From Cryobacterium lactosi (GTDB taxonomy: Bacteria; Actinomycetota; Actinomycetes; Actinomycetales; Microbacteriaceae): 64,000 nucleotides of DNA. This document shows, one piece after another, positions 50,984 to 60,740 of this stretch; the first letter of the stretch is position 1; each line of letters begins with the position of its first letter. The stretch covers positions 1 to 64,000 of the forward strand of contig NZ_SOHM01000022.1 of assembly GCF_004403945.1 (NCBI RefSeq), given 5' to 3'. The translations under genes were made by a program, and so were the position numbers. Under the pieces are notes generated by a model. It did no database searches, had not been told where the DNA came from, and saw only the letters and a program-made list of their open reading frames with translations.

Positions 50984-51891
50984 TGACCTCCACCATCCTC
51001 GACCCGGCCCCGGCAACCGTCACAGGCCCGCCGGCCCGGCAGAGCCGCAAACGCCGCAGCAGCACCACCCGCAAGACCCTCGGCGACTGGATGATCCTGC
51101 TTGTCGCGGTCCTGATCGGCTTGCTCATCGCGGTGCCGTTCTTCCTCATCCTGATCAACTCGTTCAAATCGCCCGCCGACTACAACCAGGCCGGCCCGCT
51201 CACCCTGCCCACCAGCCTGTACTTCGACGGCATGATCAACTTCTGGGAGCGGGTGAACTTCCCAGGCAAGCTCTGGAACAGCTTCTTCATCTCCAGCGTC
51301 GTCGCGATCCTGGCCGTGGTCATCTCCCTGCTGAACGCGTTCGCGCTCGGCATCGGCCGGGTGCGCGGTCGCACCTGGATCGTGCTGCTGATCCTGCTGG
51401 CCAACATGCTGCCGCAGGAGGTGCTGCTCTACCCGCTCTACTTCATGTTCAAGACCGTGGGGCTGTACGACAACCAGTGGGCCGTGATCATCATCTTCGT
51501 GGTCATCCAGAGCGCTTTCGGCACCTACCTGCTGGCCAGCGTGCTGGGCACGTTCCCCAAGGAGATCCTCGAGGCGGCGTCGCTGGACGGCGCCAGCCGC
51601 TGGACGATCCTGTACCGCGTGGTCTACCCGATCACCAAGCCCACCCTGAGCGTGCTGGTGATCTTCTTCTTCATCTGGACCTGGAACGAGTTCCTGATCC
51701 CGCTCACCTTCCTGGTCAGCAACGCGAGCCAGACCGTGCCGGTCTCGATCGCCGTGCTGCAGGGCGACCGGCTGATGGATGTCACCACGACCAGCGCCTC
51801 GGCGCTTCTGGGCCTGCTGCCCACCCTGATCTTCTTCCTCATTTTCCAACGCACCCTCACCAGGGGCATCACCGCAGGAGCAGTCAAGTAG
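50983..51891 (+). CDS. Sugar ABC transporter permease (MalG-type), xyloglucan-type system
   Basis: A 302-residue permease with a charged 30-residue N-terminus, six helices and EAA loop KEILEAASLDGASRWTILYR. The tail FQRTLTRGITAGAVK is the normal MalG-type end. It is coupled to the preceding permease by TAATG, and the alpha-xylosidase ATG follows only two bases after its stop, so transporter and glycosidases are one transcript. Confidence 0.92.
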   Translation: MTSTILDPAPATVTGPPARQSRKRRSSTTRKTLGDWMILLVAVLIGLLIAVPFFLILINSFKSPADYNQAGPLTLPTSLYFDGMINFWERVNFPGKLWNSFFISSVVAILAVVISLLNAFALGIGRVRGRTWIVLLILLANMLPQEVLLYPLYFMFKTVGLYDNQWAVIIIFVVIQSAFGTYLLASVLGTFPKEILEAASLDGASRWTILYRVVYPITKPTLSVLVIFFFIWTWNEFLIPLTFLVSNASQTVPVSIAVLQGDRLMDVTTTSASALLGLLPTLIFFLIFQRTLTRGITAGAVK

Positions 51892-51893
51892 AT

Positions 51894-54230
51894 ATGAAAT
51901 TCACCGATGGTTTCTGGCACACCCGCCCCGGCGTCACCGCGCTCTACGCGCAGGAGGCGTACGACGTCGAACAGCTCGGCAGTGCACTGCGGGTGACTGC
52001 GCCGACGAAGGTGATCGAACGCCGCGGCGACGTGCTCAACCGGGCGGTGCTCACCGTCACGCTCACCTCCCCGCTGGAGGGCATCATCAAGGTGCGTGTC
52101 GAACAGCACACCGGTACCGCGGCAGGCCCGGGCTTCGACCTGGTCGGCGCCGAACCGGATGCCGGCGCCATCGTGATCGACAACACCGGCGGTACCCTCA
52201 CGGCCGGCCCGCTCACCGCCCGCGTGGCGCTGGGCGCCCCGTTCTCTCTCGCGTTCGAGACGGATGGCCGCACCCTCACCGAGAGCGGCCACAAGTCGAT
52301 CGGGCACATGCAGCTCGCCCCCGGCGCTCCCGTCGCCGCCGAACCGGCCGGGGTGTCCGGCGTCACGACCACTGGGCTCGCCCCGGCCGCCTCCTACACG
52401 CACGCGCAGCTGTCCCTCGGTGTGGGCGAACTGGTCTACGGCCTCGGCGAGCGCTTCGGCCCGCTGATCAAGAACGGCCAGACGATCGACATCTGGAACG
52501 CCGACGGCGGCACCTCCAGTGAGCAGTCCTACAAGAACGTGCCGTTCTACCTCACCAACCGCGGCTACGGCGTGCTGGTCAACCACCCGGAGCACGTCTC
52601 GTTCGAGGTGGGCACCGAGGCCGTCGAGCGGGTGCAGTTCTCCGTGGCCGGACCGGTCATCGAGTACCTGGTGATCTACGGCCCCACCCCCAAGGACGTG
52701 CTCGAGCGCTACACCCGGCTCACCGGCCGACCGGCGCGGGTGCCGGCCTGGTCGTACGGCCTGTGGCTGTCGACCTCGTTCACCACCCAGTACGACGAGG
52801 CCACCGTCAACAGCTTCATCGACGGCATGGCCGAGCGTGATCTGCCGCTGTCGGTGTTCCACTTCGACTGCTTCTGGATGCGCGAATTCAACTGGACCGA
52901 CTTCGAGTGGGACCCGCGGGTGTTCCCGGACCCCGAGGGCATGCTCGCCCGCCTGCACGAGAAGAACCTGCACGTGAGCGCCTGGATCAACCCGTACATC
53001 GCCCAGCGGGCCGGCATCTTCGCCGAGGCCGCCGCGGCCGGTTACCTGGTCAAGAGGGCCAACGGCGACGTCTGGCAGTGGGACTTCTGGCAGGCCGGCA
53101 TGGGCCTGGTCGATTTCACCAACCCGGCCGCCGTCACCTGGTTCCAGAACAAGCTGCGCGGTCTCTTCGCCCAGGGCGTCGACGCCATCAAGACCGACTT
53201 CGGCGAACGCATCCCCACGGATGTGGTGTGGCACGACGGATCATCGGCCGACGTGATGCACAACCTCTACAGCCAGCTCTACAACAAGGCCGTCTTCGAG
53301 GTGCTGCAGGAACACCGCGGCGAGGGCGACGCGGTGCTGTTCGCCCGGTCCGCCACTGTCGGCGGCCAGATGCAACCCGTGCACTGGGGCGGAGACAACT
53401 CCTCCAGCTACGAGTCGATGGCCGAGACCCTGCGCGGCGGGCTCAGCCTGGCGTTTTCCGGCTTCGGCTACTGGAGCCACGACATCGGCGGCTTCGAGGG
53501 CATGCCGGACCCGGCCGTGTTCAAGCGCTGGCTGGCGTTCGGGCTGCTGTCCAGCCACTCCAGGCTGCACGGCTCCACCAGCTACCGGGTGCCGTGGCTG
53601 TTCGACGACGGCCGGGAAGAGCCCGGCCAGAGCGCCGTGGACGTCACCCGGGTCTTCACCAAGCTCAAGCTCGCGCTGATGCCCTATCTCTTCCAGGTGG
53701 GCCTGGAGGCGCACGCCAGCGGGGCCCCGTTCATGCGGCCGATGCAGCTCGAGTTCCCCGATGACCCCGCGGTGGACTACCTGGACCGGCAGTACCTGCT
53801 CGGCAGCGACCTGCTCGTGGCCCCGGTGTTCAGCGAGGCCGGCGACGTGCAGTACTACCTGCCGGCGGGAACCTGGACGAACTACCTGACCGACGAGGTC
53901 GTCACCGGCCCCGTCTGGCGCCGGGAGACCCACGCCTTCGACAGCATCCCGCTGTGGGTGCGCGGGGGAGCGGTGCTGGCCACAGGATCCCGCGACGACC
54001 GACCCGACTACGACTACACCGACGAGCCCCTCATCACCGTCTACCCCGGCGGCACCGGCGAGGTGCGTTCCGTCGACATCGCCAACCCCCTCGACGGCAG
54101 CCACATCACCGTCACCATCACCGTCTCCGGCGACGACACCGTCGTGACCAGCGATTCGGATGCGCCCTTCCGGGCCCGTCTCGCCGGTGCCGAACCCGTT
54201 GATTCCACCGACCGAAAGGCCACAGTCTGA
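51894..54230 (+). CDS. yicI: GH31 alpha-xylosidase (YicI-like)
   Basis: A 778-residue cytosolic GH31 enzyme. Nucleophile Asp435 lies in [11 protein letters not shown] and acid/base Asp501 in [31 protein letters not shown] and [16 protein letters not shown] match E. coli YicI, the reference alpha-xylosidase, almost word for word, and the length agrees (772 there). It would remove alpha-1,6-xylose from the non-reducing end of xyloglucan oligosaccharides (isoprimeverose units). Its ribosome binding site is weak (AGGAG about 13 bases away), so translation is probably coupled to the permease two bases upstream. The stop overlaps the GH1 start (TGATG). Confidence 0.96.
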   Translation: MKFTDGFWHTRPGVTALYAQEAYDVEQLGSALRVTAPTKVIERRGDVLNRAVLTVTLTSPLEGIIKVRVEQHTGTAAGPGFDLVGAEPDAGAIVIDNTGGTLTAGPLTARVALGAPFSLAFETDGRTLTESGHKSIGHMQLAPGAPVAAEPAGVSGVTTTGLAPAASYTHAQLSLGVGELVYGLGERFGPLIKNGQTIDIWNADGGTSSEQSYKNVPFYLTNRGYGVLVNHPEHVSFEVGTEAVERVQFSVAGPVIEYLVIYGPTPKDVLERYTRLTGRPARVPAWSYGLWLSTSFTTQYDEATVNSFIDGMAERDLPLSVFHFDCFWMREFNWTDFEWDPRVFPDPEGMLARLHEKNLHVSAWINPYIAQRAGIFAEAAAAGYLVKRANGDVWQWDFWQAGMGLVDFTNPAAVTWFQNKLRGLFAQGVDAIKTDFGERIPTDVVWHDGSSADVMHNLYSQLYNKAVFEVLQEHRGEGDAVLFARSATVGGQMQPVHWGGDNSSSYESMAETLRGGLSLAFSGFGYWSHDIGGFEGMPDPAVFKRWLAFGLLSSHSRLHGSTSYRVPWLFDDGREEPGQSAVDVTRVFTKLKLALMPYLFQVGLEAHASGAPFMRPMQLEFPDDPAVDYLDRQYLLGSDLLVAPVFSEAGDVQYYLPAGTWTNYLTDEVVTGPVWRRETHAFDSIPLWVRGGAVLATGSRDDRPDYDYTDEPLITVYPGGTGEVRSVDIANPLDGSHITVTITVSGDDTVVTSDSDAPFRARLAGAEPVDSTDRKATV

Positions 54231-55702
54231 TGACCACCGGCACCACCTCCATCGCTACGCCCGTCGTGACCGCGGGCACCGCCGACTACCGGGACGCCGG
54301 CCTGGTCTTCCCCGAATCGTTCGTCTTCGGCTCCGCAACGGCCAGTTACCAGATCGAGGGCGCCTTCGACGAGGACGGCCGCGGCCCCTCGATCTGGGAT
54401 ACCTTCAGCCACACCCCCGGCAAGATCTGGAACGGCGACACCGGCGACGTCGCCTCCGGTCACTACCACCGGCTCGAGCAGGACCTGGACCTGATGGTGA
54501 CCCTGGGCCTGCAGGCCTACAGGTTCTCGATCGCCTGGTCGCGCATCCAGCCCACCGGACGGGGCCCGGCCAACCGGGCGGGCCTGGACTTCTACGGTCG
54601 CGTGATCGACGGGCTCCTCGCTCGGGGCATCCGCCCCATCGTCACCCTCTACCACTGGGACCTGCCGCAGGCCCTCGAGGACGAGGGCGGCTGGACCAAC
54701 CGGGCCACCGCCTACGCGTTCGCGGACTACGCCGCCAATCTGGGGCGCGAGTTCGGCGACCGGGTGCACACCTGGACCACGCTGAACGAACCGTGGTGCT
54801 CCGCCTACCTGGGTTACGGTTCGGGCTCCCACGCGCCCGGCCGCACCGACGGCGCCGAGGCGCTCACAGCCGTGCACCACCTCAACCTGGCGCACGGCCT
54901 GGCGATCCTGGCGCTGAAGCCGCTGGTGACCAACGACCCCGACTTCTCGATCACCCTCAACCTTCACGTGCTGCGCGGCGACGGCGAGACCGGCCCGGAG
55001 GCCGTGCGGCAGATCGACGCCCTCGCCAACCGGGTGTTCCTGGGACCGCTGCTCACCGGCGCCTACCCGGCGGATGTCTTCGAAGACACCAAGGACGTCA
55101 CCGACTGGGCGTTCATCCTGCCCGGCGACACCGAGATCATCCACCAGCCGCTGGACGTACTCGGCGTCAACTACTACTCCACCACGCTGGTGCGGTTGTG
55201 GGACGGCACGGCGCCCAGGCAGAACGCCGACGGTCACAAAGACGTCGGAGCCTCACCCTGGCCCGGCGCCGACCGGGTGGAGTTCCTGCCCCAACCCGGC
55301 CCGTACACCGAGATGGGCTGGAACATCGAACCGGCCGGTCTCGAGGAGCTGCTCGTGGCCCTGCACGAGGAATACCCGGAGCAGCCGCTGATGGTCACCG
55401 AGAACGGTGCGGCGTTCGCCGACACCGTGGTGCAGACGGATGCCGGCCCCCGCGTGCACGACGTGGAGCGCACCGACTACCTGCGCCGGCACTTCACCGC
55501 CGCGCACCGGGCCATGGCCCGCGGGGTCGACCTCCGCGGCTACCAGGTGTGGTCGCTGATGGACAACTTCGAGTGGGGCTACGGCTACTCCAAGCGCTTC
55601 GGCATCATCCACGTGGACTACGCATCCCTGGAGCGAACTCTCAAGGACAGCGCCCACTGGTATGCCGCCCTGGTAGCCACCCGCACCCTCCCCCTCCCTT
55701 AA
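54230..55702 (+). CDS. GH1 beta-glucosidase
   Basis: A 490-residue cytosolic GH1 enzyme with acid/base Glu187 in TTLNEPWCS and nucleophile Glu391 in MVTENGAAF. Further family motifs: [52 protein letters not shown] and [18 protein letters not shown]. The last is typical of beta-glucosidases with broad beta-glucoside/galactoside activity. It should split glucosyl residues exposed after xylose removal by the adjoining GH31. Start coupled to GH31; a two-tier hairpin follows. Confidence 0.95.
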   Translation: MTTGTTSIATPVVTAGTADYRDAGLVFPESFVFGSATASYQIEGAFDEDGRGPSIWDTFSHTPGKIWNGDTGDVASGHYHRLEQDLDLMVTLGLQAYRFSIAWSRIQPTGRGPANRAGLDFYGRVIDGLLARGIRPIVTLYHWDLPQALEDEGGWTNRATAYAFADYAANLGREFGDRVHTWTTLNEPWCSAYLGYGSGSHAPGRTDGAEALTAVHHLNLAHGLAILALKPLVTNDPDFSITLNLHVLRGDGETGPEAVRQIDALANRVFLGPLLTGAYPADVFEDTKDVTDWAFILPGDTEIIHQPLDVLGVNYYSTTLVRLWDGTAPRQNADGHKDVGASPWPGADRVEFLPQPGPYTEMGWNIEPAGLEELLVALHEEYPEQPLMVTENGAAFADTVVQTDAGPRVHDVERTDYLRRHFTAAHRAMARGVDLRGYQVWSLMDNFEWGYGYSKRFGIIHVDYASLERTLKDSAHWYAALVATRTLPLP

Positions 55703-55715
55703 CCCACGCACCAGC

Positions 55716-55778
55716 CCGCGAACTGTGACTTAAGCACCTCAAATCCCGATTTTTCGGGGCTTAGCTCACGGTTCGCGG
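55716..55778. repeat. Two-tier hairpin between GH1 and GH42
   Basis: Outer arm CCGCGAACTGTGACTTAAGC (55716-55735) pairs with 55759-55778 at 17 of 20 positions. Inside is CCCGA-tttt-TCGGG (55745-55758). It sits within the operon and may tune expression of the downstream genes. Confidence 0.75.
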
Positions 55779-55797
55779 CAAGTAGGACGGATTTACC

Positions 55798-57825
55798 TTG
55801 AAAGCGCAAGCGCACGAGTTCGTATACGGCGGGGACTACAACCCCGAACAATGGGATGAGTCGGTGTGGGCGGAGGACGTGCGCCTGATGCGTGAGGCGC
55901 ACGTCAACCGGGTCACCGTCGGGGTGTTCTCCTGGTCGTCGCTCGAGCCCGAAGAAGGCCGGTACGACTTCGGCTGGCTCGACCGGGTGATGGACCTCAT
56001 GCACACCAACGGGATCGGGGTGGTGCTGGCCACCCCCACCGCGTCGCCGCCGCCGTGGTTCACCTTCGCCCACCCCGAGGCGCTCCCGGTCACCGCGAAT
56101 GGCGTGCGGCTTGTGCACGGCAGCCGGGACACCTACAACCCGGCCGCTCCGGCCTACCGCGCGGCCGCACGGCGGATCGCCGGCGCCCTCGCCGAACGGT
56201 ACGGCCGGCATCCGGCGCTCACCATGTGGCACGTGCACAACGAATACGGCACGGTGTCCTACGGTGCAGAGACGGACCGGGCGTTCAGACTGTGGCTGGC
56301 CGGGCGCTACGGCACCGTGGCCACGCTGAACCACACCTGGAACAGCGCCTTCTGGTCGCAGAGCTACTCCACCTTCGAGCACATCTTGGCGCCCCAGGCC
56401 ACGCAGTACCTGCCGAACCCGGCGCACGTGCTCGACTTCAAGCGGTTCTCCGCCGACACCCTGCGCGATGCGTTGCGCGACCAGGTCACGGTCATCCGCG
56501 AGCTCAGTCCCGGGGTGCCGGTCACGACCAACTTCATGCTGCCCAGCTGGAACCACTACGACCAATGGGACTTCGCCGCGGAGATCGACGAGGTGTCGAT
56601 CGACCACTATCCCAGCGCCCGTGACATCGAGGGAGAGACCCACGTGGCGTTCGGCGCCGACGTGGCCCGCTCGTTCAACCGGGGCCGACCCTGGGTGCTG
56701 ATGGAGCAGGCCACCAGCCTGATCTACGACTACTCCGCAGCCCGGCTGTTCGCCAAGGACCCCGGCAGGCTCGAGCGAAACACCCTGCAGTACCTGGCCA
56801 GGGGCTCCACCGGGAGCCTGTTCTTCCAGTGGCGCTCGCCCCGGGTCGGCGCGGAGTTCTTCCACTCGCCGATGGTGCCGCACGCGGGAGAGGACTCCAG
56901 AGTCTTCCGCGAGATCGTCGCCCTCGGCCATACTCTCAGCGCCCTCGCCGAGATCGCCGAACCGCCCGCGGCCGGCCACCGGGTCAACGATGCCCGGGTC
57001 GCCATCGTCTGGGACTCCACCGCCTGGTGGGCCGCCGAGACCCGCGCCATGCCCTCAGACGACCTGGCCTTCCTGCCCGCGATCCGGGCGGTGCACCGGG
57101 CGCTCTGGTGGCAGGGCATCACCTGCGATGTGGTGCGCCTGGACCAGGACCTCTCCGGCTACGACCTGGTGCTGGTGCCGAACAAGATCGCCGCCTCCGA
57201 CGCCGAAGCCGATGTCCTGCGCGCTTTCGTGGAGGCCGGCGGCCACGCGGCGGTCTGGTTCTTCGCCGGCAGCACCGACGAGAACCTCAACGTGCGCCCC
57301 GGCGGCTTCAGCGGCGCCTTCGCGCCGCTGGCGGGCATCCGCGTCGAAGAGCACCACCCGCTCGCCGCCGACGAGACCATCGAGCTCTCCGACGGGTCGC
57401 GGGCGGAGGCCTGGGCCGAGGACCTGCAGGCCAGGGGCGCCGAGGTGCTGGCCACCTTCACCCACGCCCCGCTGACCGGGGGAGCGGCGATCACCCGCAA
57501 CCGGCTCGGCGCCGGCACCGTGCACTACTTCGCCACCCGCCTCGACCACGACGCGTTGCGCGCACACCTGGCGCGCATCCTCGCCGAAGCCGGCGTGGGC
57601 CCTGAACACCCACAGGCCGGTGACGGGGTCGAAATCGTGCGCCGTCACGCCGGCACCCGCAGCTACCTCTTCGTCTTCAACCACGGAGAGCGCCCACGCA
57701 CGGTCGCCCTGAACGGCTATGACCTGCTCACCGGCGCGCACCTCACCGGCGACATCGAGCTGGCTCCGGCCGCCTCGTTCGTTCTCCGCGAGGATGCCCT
57801 GCCGGCCGTCCCGCTCCACCCCTGA
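55798..57825 (+). CDS. GH42 beta-galactosidase, copy 2
   Basis: A 675-residue cytosolic GH42 enzyme. Start motif FVYGGDYNPEQWDESVW, acid/base Glu149 in WHVHNEYGTV, nucleophile Glu303 in LMEQATSLIYDYS, and FFQWRSPRVGAEFFHSPMVPH. TTG at 55798 is the only start in frame ahead of the conserved first strand, with AGGA upstream, so initiation may be weak. Unlike copy 1 it has no Gly/Ser-rich insertion. In this operon it would take off the beta-galactose of xyloglucan side chains after defucosylation, before the alpha-xylosidase can act. Confidence 0.94.
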   Translation: MKAQAHEFVYGGDYNPEQWDESVWAEDVRLMREAHVNRVTVGVFSWSSLEPEEGRYDFGWLDRVMDLMHTNGIGVVLATPTASPPPWFTFAHPEALPVTANGVRLVHGSRDTYNPAAPAYRAAARRIAGALAERYGRHPALTMWHVHNEYGTVSYGAETDRAFRLWLAGRYGTVATLNHTWNSAFWSQSYSTFEHILAPQATQYLPNPAHVLDFKRFSADTLRDALRDQVTVIRELSPGVPVTTNFMLPSWNHYDQWDFAAEIDEVSIDHYPSARDIEGETHVAFGADVARSFNRGRPWVLMEQATSLIYDYSAARLFAKDPGRLERNTLQYLARGSTGSLFFQWRSPRVGAEFFHSPMVPHAGEDSRVFREIVALGHTLSALAEIAEPPAAGHRVNDARVAIVWDSTAWWAAETRAMPSDDLAFLPAIRAVHRALWWQGITCDVVRLDQDLSGYDLVLVPNKIAASDAEADVLRAFVEAGGHAAVWFFAGSTDENLNVRPGGFSGAFAPLAGIRVEEHHPLAADETIELSDGSRAEAWAEDLQARGAEVLATFTHAPLTGGAAITRNRLGAGTVHYFATRLDHDALRAHLARILAEAGVGPEHPQAGDGVEIVRRHAGTRSYLFVFNHGERPRTVALNGYDLLTGAHLTGDIELAPAASFVLREDALPAVPLHP

Positions 57826-57898
57826 CCCGGCCGACGCGGTTCTCAAGCCGAACCGCACGGCACTGCCGTACCCCGTGGCCAACCCAGAAAGGATGCCG

Positions 57899-58030
57899 AT
57901 GACGGCCTTCGCGCGGTCGGCGATGCCGATGGAGCTGCTCGAGGCCGCCAGGCTCAACGGGGCCAGCGAGTGGCGCGCGGTCTTCTCGATCGCCCTCAAA
58001 CTGCTCAGCCCCGGCGGGGTGCGGTTCTGA
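57899..58030 (+). pseudogene. Remnant of a MalG-type ABC permease (EAA loop only)
   Basis: A 43-codon ORF whose product contains MPMELLEAARLNGASEWRA, followed by VFSIALKLLSPGGV. This is the EAA loop of a sugar ABC permease and the start of the following helix; the rest of the gene is gone. It still has a usable AAAGGA before ATG 57899. It ends three bases before the GH95 ATG, so it may now serve as a short coupling ORF for that gene. A deletion probably removed a second transporter between GH42 and GH95. Confidence 0.7.
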
Positions 58031-58032
58031 GC

Positions 58033-60381
58033 ATGAGCAGACTGCACTACCGCACGGCAAGCGACGGCTGGCTCGACGCGTTGCCGCTCGGCAATGGGCG
58101 CATCGGTGCCATGGTCGAAGCCACGGACCTGTGCACCCTGGTGCACCTGAACGACGAGACCGCCTGGTCGGGGTCGGTCGCAAGTGAACACCACGGCGGC
58201 CGGGTGGATGCCGCCACCGCCGCATCCGCCCTGGCCGCCGCCCGCGACCTGATCGAGAATGACCGACCGGTCGAGGCGGAACGGGAACTCGCCGCTCTCA
58301 CCGCCGAATACAGTCAGGCCTACCTGCCGTTCGGCCGGCTGCAGATCACCCTGCCGGCCGGCCACGCGGTCTCCGAGCGGTGGCTGGACCTGGCCACCGC
58401 CACCCACCACATCCGCGGCACGGGCATCGATCAGACCAGTTTCGTCAGTGCCGCCGACGGGGTGCTCGTGCACAGGCTCACGGCCACGGGCCCCGCCGGC
58501 GTCGATGTGACGGTCGCCGTGAGCACGCCGCTGCACGAACTGGCCAGGACCATCGACGACACCGGCCTGACCGTGCGGTTGCGGCTGCCGGCGGATGTCG
58601 CCCCCGGCCACCGCCCCGACCGTGCCGCACTCGTGTGGGACTCCGACGGCATCACCCCGGTGCAGGGCGCGCTGACGGTGTCGATCCGGCACGACGGGCG
58701 GCTCGAACCGGGCGGTGATGGGGCCCTGAGGGTGGTCGGCGCGAGCGAGGTCGTGGTCCTGGTGGCCACGGACACCACCTTCGTGGGCCTGGGGTGTGCG
58801 CCGGCGGGCACCGCCGACAACGCGGCGGAGCGCTCCCGAAACCGGATCGACGGCCTCGCGCCGCTGTCGGTGGCCGAGCTGGCCGCCAGGCACCGGCGTG
58901 ACCACGGTGCCCTCTACGACCGGGTCTCGCTGCAGCTGACCGGGCCGTCCGACCGGGCCGGCCTGCCCACCGCTGAGCGTCTCAGCGAGGCCGCCGCCGC
59001 CCGGATTCCCGCCGCGGAAGCCGACCCCGGACTGGTGGCGCTGCTCTTCGACTACGGCCGGTACCTGCTCATCGCCTCCTCCAGACCCGCCGGCCTCCCG
59101 GCCACGCTGCAGGGCCTCTGGAACGCGTCAATGCGGCCGCCGTGGAGCAGCAACTACACCCTGAACATCAACACCGAGATGAACTATTGGGCGGCCCAGG
59201 TTGTGCAACTCGACGACACGGCCCTGCCCCTGCTCGACCTCGTGGAGGCCCTGGCCGCCCGCGGTGCGGAAACGGCGGAGCGGCTCTACGGCTGCCGGGG
59301 CTGGGTGGCCCACCACAACTCGGATGCCTGGGCGTTCAGCTCACCCGTGACCGGCGACGCCTCCTGGGCCCAATGGCCGATGGCCGGACCGTGGCTGGTG
59401 CGTCAACTCGACGAGCCCCGCCGCTTCGGCACGGCCGACGCCGGCTACCTGGCCCGGCTGTGGCCGGTCGCGGCCGGATGCGCGCGCTTCTGCCTCGATT
59501 TTGCCATCGCCCTGCCCGACGGTCGCCTGGGCACCCGGCCGTCGACGTCGCCGGAGAACCGCTACCGCCGCGGCCAGGCCGGCGTCGCCGTCGGAACCGC
59601 CTCCGGCATGGACCGGACACTGCTGCGCGAGCTCTTCACCCTGCTGCCGGCGCTGGCCGCCGACTCCGGGCACGCCGACGATCCGGTCCTGGCCGAGGTT
59701 GCCGCCGCCCTGGACCGCATCGACGGGGTGCGTATCGACGCCGACGGCCGGGTGGCCGAGTGGGGCCTCGACGAGGTGGAGGACGACCCTGGGCACCGGC
59801 ACCTCTCCCACCTCGTCGGCCTGTACCCGGGTGACGGCCTGCCCGCAGCCCAACACGCCGCGGTCGGCGCCACCCTCGACCGGCGCGGCGACGACTCGAC
59901 CGGCTGGTCCCTGGTCTGGAAGCTCTGCCTGCGCGCCAGGCTCGGCCAGGCCGGCAGGGTGGGCGACCTGCTCGGCTACGTGCTGAGGCCGGCCGGCACC
60001 GAATCCGGCGCGCACGCCGGCGGCCTCTATCCCAACTTCTTCGCGGCGCATCCGCCGTTTCAGATCGACGGGAACCTGGGTTTCGTCGCGGCGATTGCCG
60101 AATGCCTCGTGCAGTCCCACACCGACGTCATCGACCTGCTGCCGGCGCTGCCGCCGGGGCTGGAGAACGGCCGGGTGACCGGCCTGGCGGTGCGCGGCGG
60201 TCTGCTCGTCGACCTCGACTGGGCAGACGGCGAGGTCGTGACGGCCGTGTTCACCGCGCGGCCGGGCACCCGGGCCGGCAGTCGCCTGGTGCGTGTGGCC
60301 CGGCCGGGCGGGGCCGCGACCATCGTCGAGATCCGCGTGCGGCCGGGCCGGCCCACCCGCGTGGACCGGCCCGGCCGCTGA
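58033..60381 (+). CDS. GH95 alpha-L-fucosidase
   Basis: A 782-residue cytosolic GH95 enzyme. N-terminal domain with LPLGNGRIGAMV and LNDETAWSG; helical barrel with LPATLQGLWN, PPWSSNYTLNINTEMNYW, WVAHHNSDAWAF, TSPENRYRRG and FQIDGNLG. By comparison with bifidobacterial AfcA, Glu508 (TSPEN), Asn378, Asn380 and Asp679 (QIDGN) fill the catalytic positions of this inverting family. It would release alpha-1,2-linked L-fucose from fucosylated xyloglucan side chains. GH95 also includes alpha-L-galactosidases, which remains an alternative. The start follows the permease remnant by two bases. Confidence 0.92.
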   Translation: MSRLHYRTASDGWLDALPLGNGRIGAMVEATDLCTLVHLNDETAWSGSVASEHHGGRVDAATAASALAAARDLIENDRPVEAERELAALTAEYSQAYLPFGRLQITLPAGHAVSERWLDLATATHHIRGTGIDQTSFVSAADGVLVHRLTATGPAGVDVTVAVSTPLHELARTIDDTGLTVRLRLPADVAPGHRPDRAALVWDSDGITPVQGALTVSIRHDGRLEPGGDGALRVVGASEVVVLVATDTTFVGLGCAPAGTADNAAERSRNRIDGLAPLSVAELAARHRRDHGALYDRVSLQLTGPSDRAGLPTAERLSEAAAARIPAAEADPGLVALLFDYGRYLLIASSRPAGLPATLQGLWNASMRPPWSSNYTLNINTEMNYWAAQVVQLDDTALPLLDLVEALAARGAETAERLYGCRGWVAHHNSDAWAFSSPVTGDASWAQWPMAGPWLVRQLDEPRRFGTADAGYLARLWPVAAGCARFCLDFAIALPDGRLGTRPSTSPENRYRRGQAGVAVGTASGMDRTLLRELFTLLPALAADSGHADDPVLAEVAAALDRIDGVRIDADGRVAEWGLDEVEDDPGHRHLSHLVGLYPGDGLPAAQHAAVGATLDRRGDDSTGWSLVWKLCLRARLGQAGRVGDLLGYVLRPAGTESGAHAGGLYPNFFAAHPPFQIDGNLGFVAAIAECLVQSHTDVIDLLPALPPGLENGRVTGLAVRGGLLVDLDWADGEVVTAVFTARPGTRAGSRLVRVARPGGAATIVEIRVRPGRPTRVDRPGR

Positions 60382-60392
60382 CCATCCCCATC

Positions 60393-60455
60393 CCGCGAGA
60401 GCGGCGAAGTGGCTGCTTCATTGGTGCCGAAGCAGCCACATGGCCGCTTTCGCGG
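60393..60455. repeat. Two-tier hairpin after GH95
   Basis: Outer arm CCGCGAGAGCGGC (60393-60405) with 60443-60455 (12 of 13), inner arm TGGCTGCTTC (60410-60419) with GAAGCAGCCA (60429-60438), nine-base loop. It lies between the convergent GH95 and tatA genes and could terminate both. Confidence 0.8.
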
Positions 60456-60476
60456 AAGGGTGGCGGTGGGGGGAAA

Positions 60477-60674
60477 TCAGGCCGGCGGTTTGGCCGTGCC
60501 CGCGGGATCCGCCGGATCGGCCGGGTGGTCGTCGGAGGGGGACAGCTCGGTCTTCAGGATCTTCATCGACTGCCCCAGGCTGCGCGCCAGGGTGGGCAGC
60601 TTGGGCGCGCCGAAGAGCAGGAGCACGACGAAGAGGATGATGAGGAAATGCCATCCGGTCAAGTTGCTGAGCAT
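60477..60674 (-). CDS. tatA: Twin-arginine translocase subunit TatA
   Basis: A 65-residue protein: short N-terminus, one membrane helix (WHFLIILFVVLLLFGAPKLP), hinge, amphipathic helix (LPTLARSLGQSMKILKTEL) and an acidic Pro/Asp-rich tail. This is the TatA/E pore-forming subunit for export of folded proteins. The FGAPKLP hinge is the standard FGxxKLP. AGGA lies six bases before the ATG. No tatB or tatC is adjacent. A Tat-type lipoprotein gene begins 3.2 kb away (63867). Confidence 0.92.
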   Translation of the reverse strand: MLSNLTGWHFLIILFVVLLLFGAPKLPTLARSLGQSMKILKTELSPSDDHPADPADPAGTAKPPA

Positions 60675-60740
60675 GATGTCCTGTCTTGTCGGTGGTGCCG
60701 ATGGAGCGGAAGATAACCGTGCGAATCGCAGAGCCGGTCG

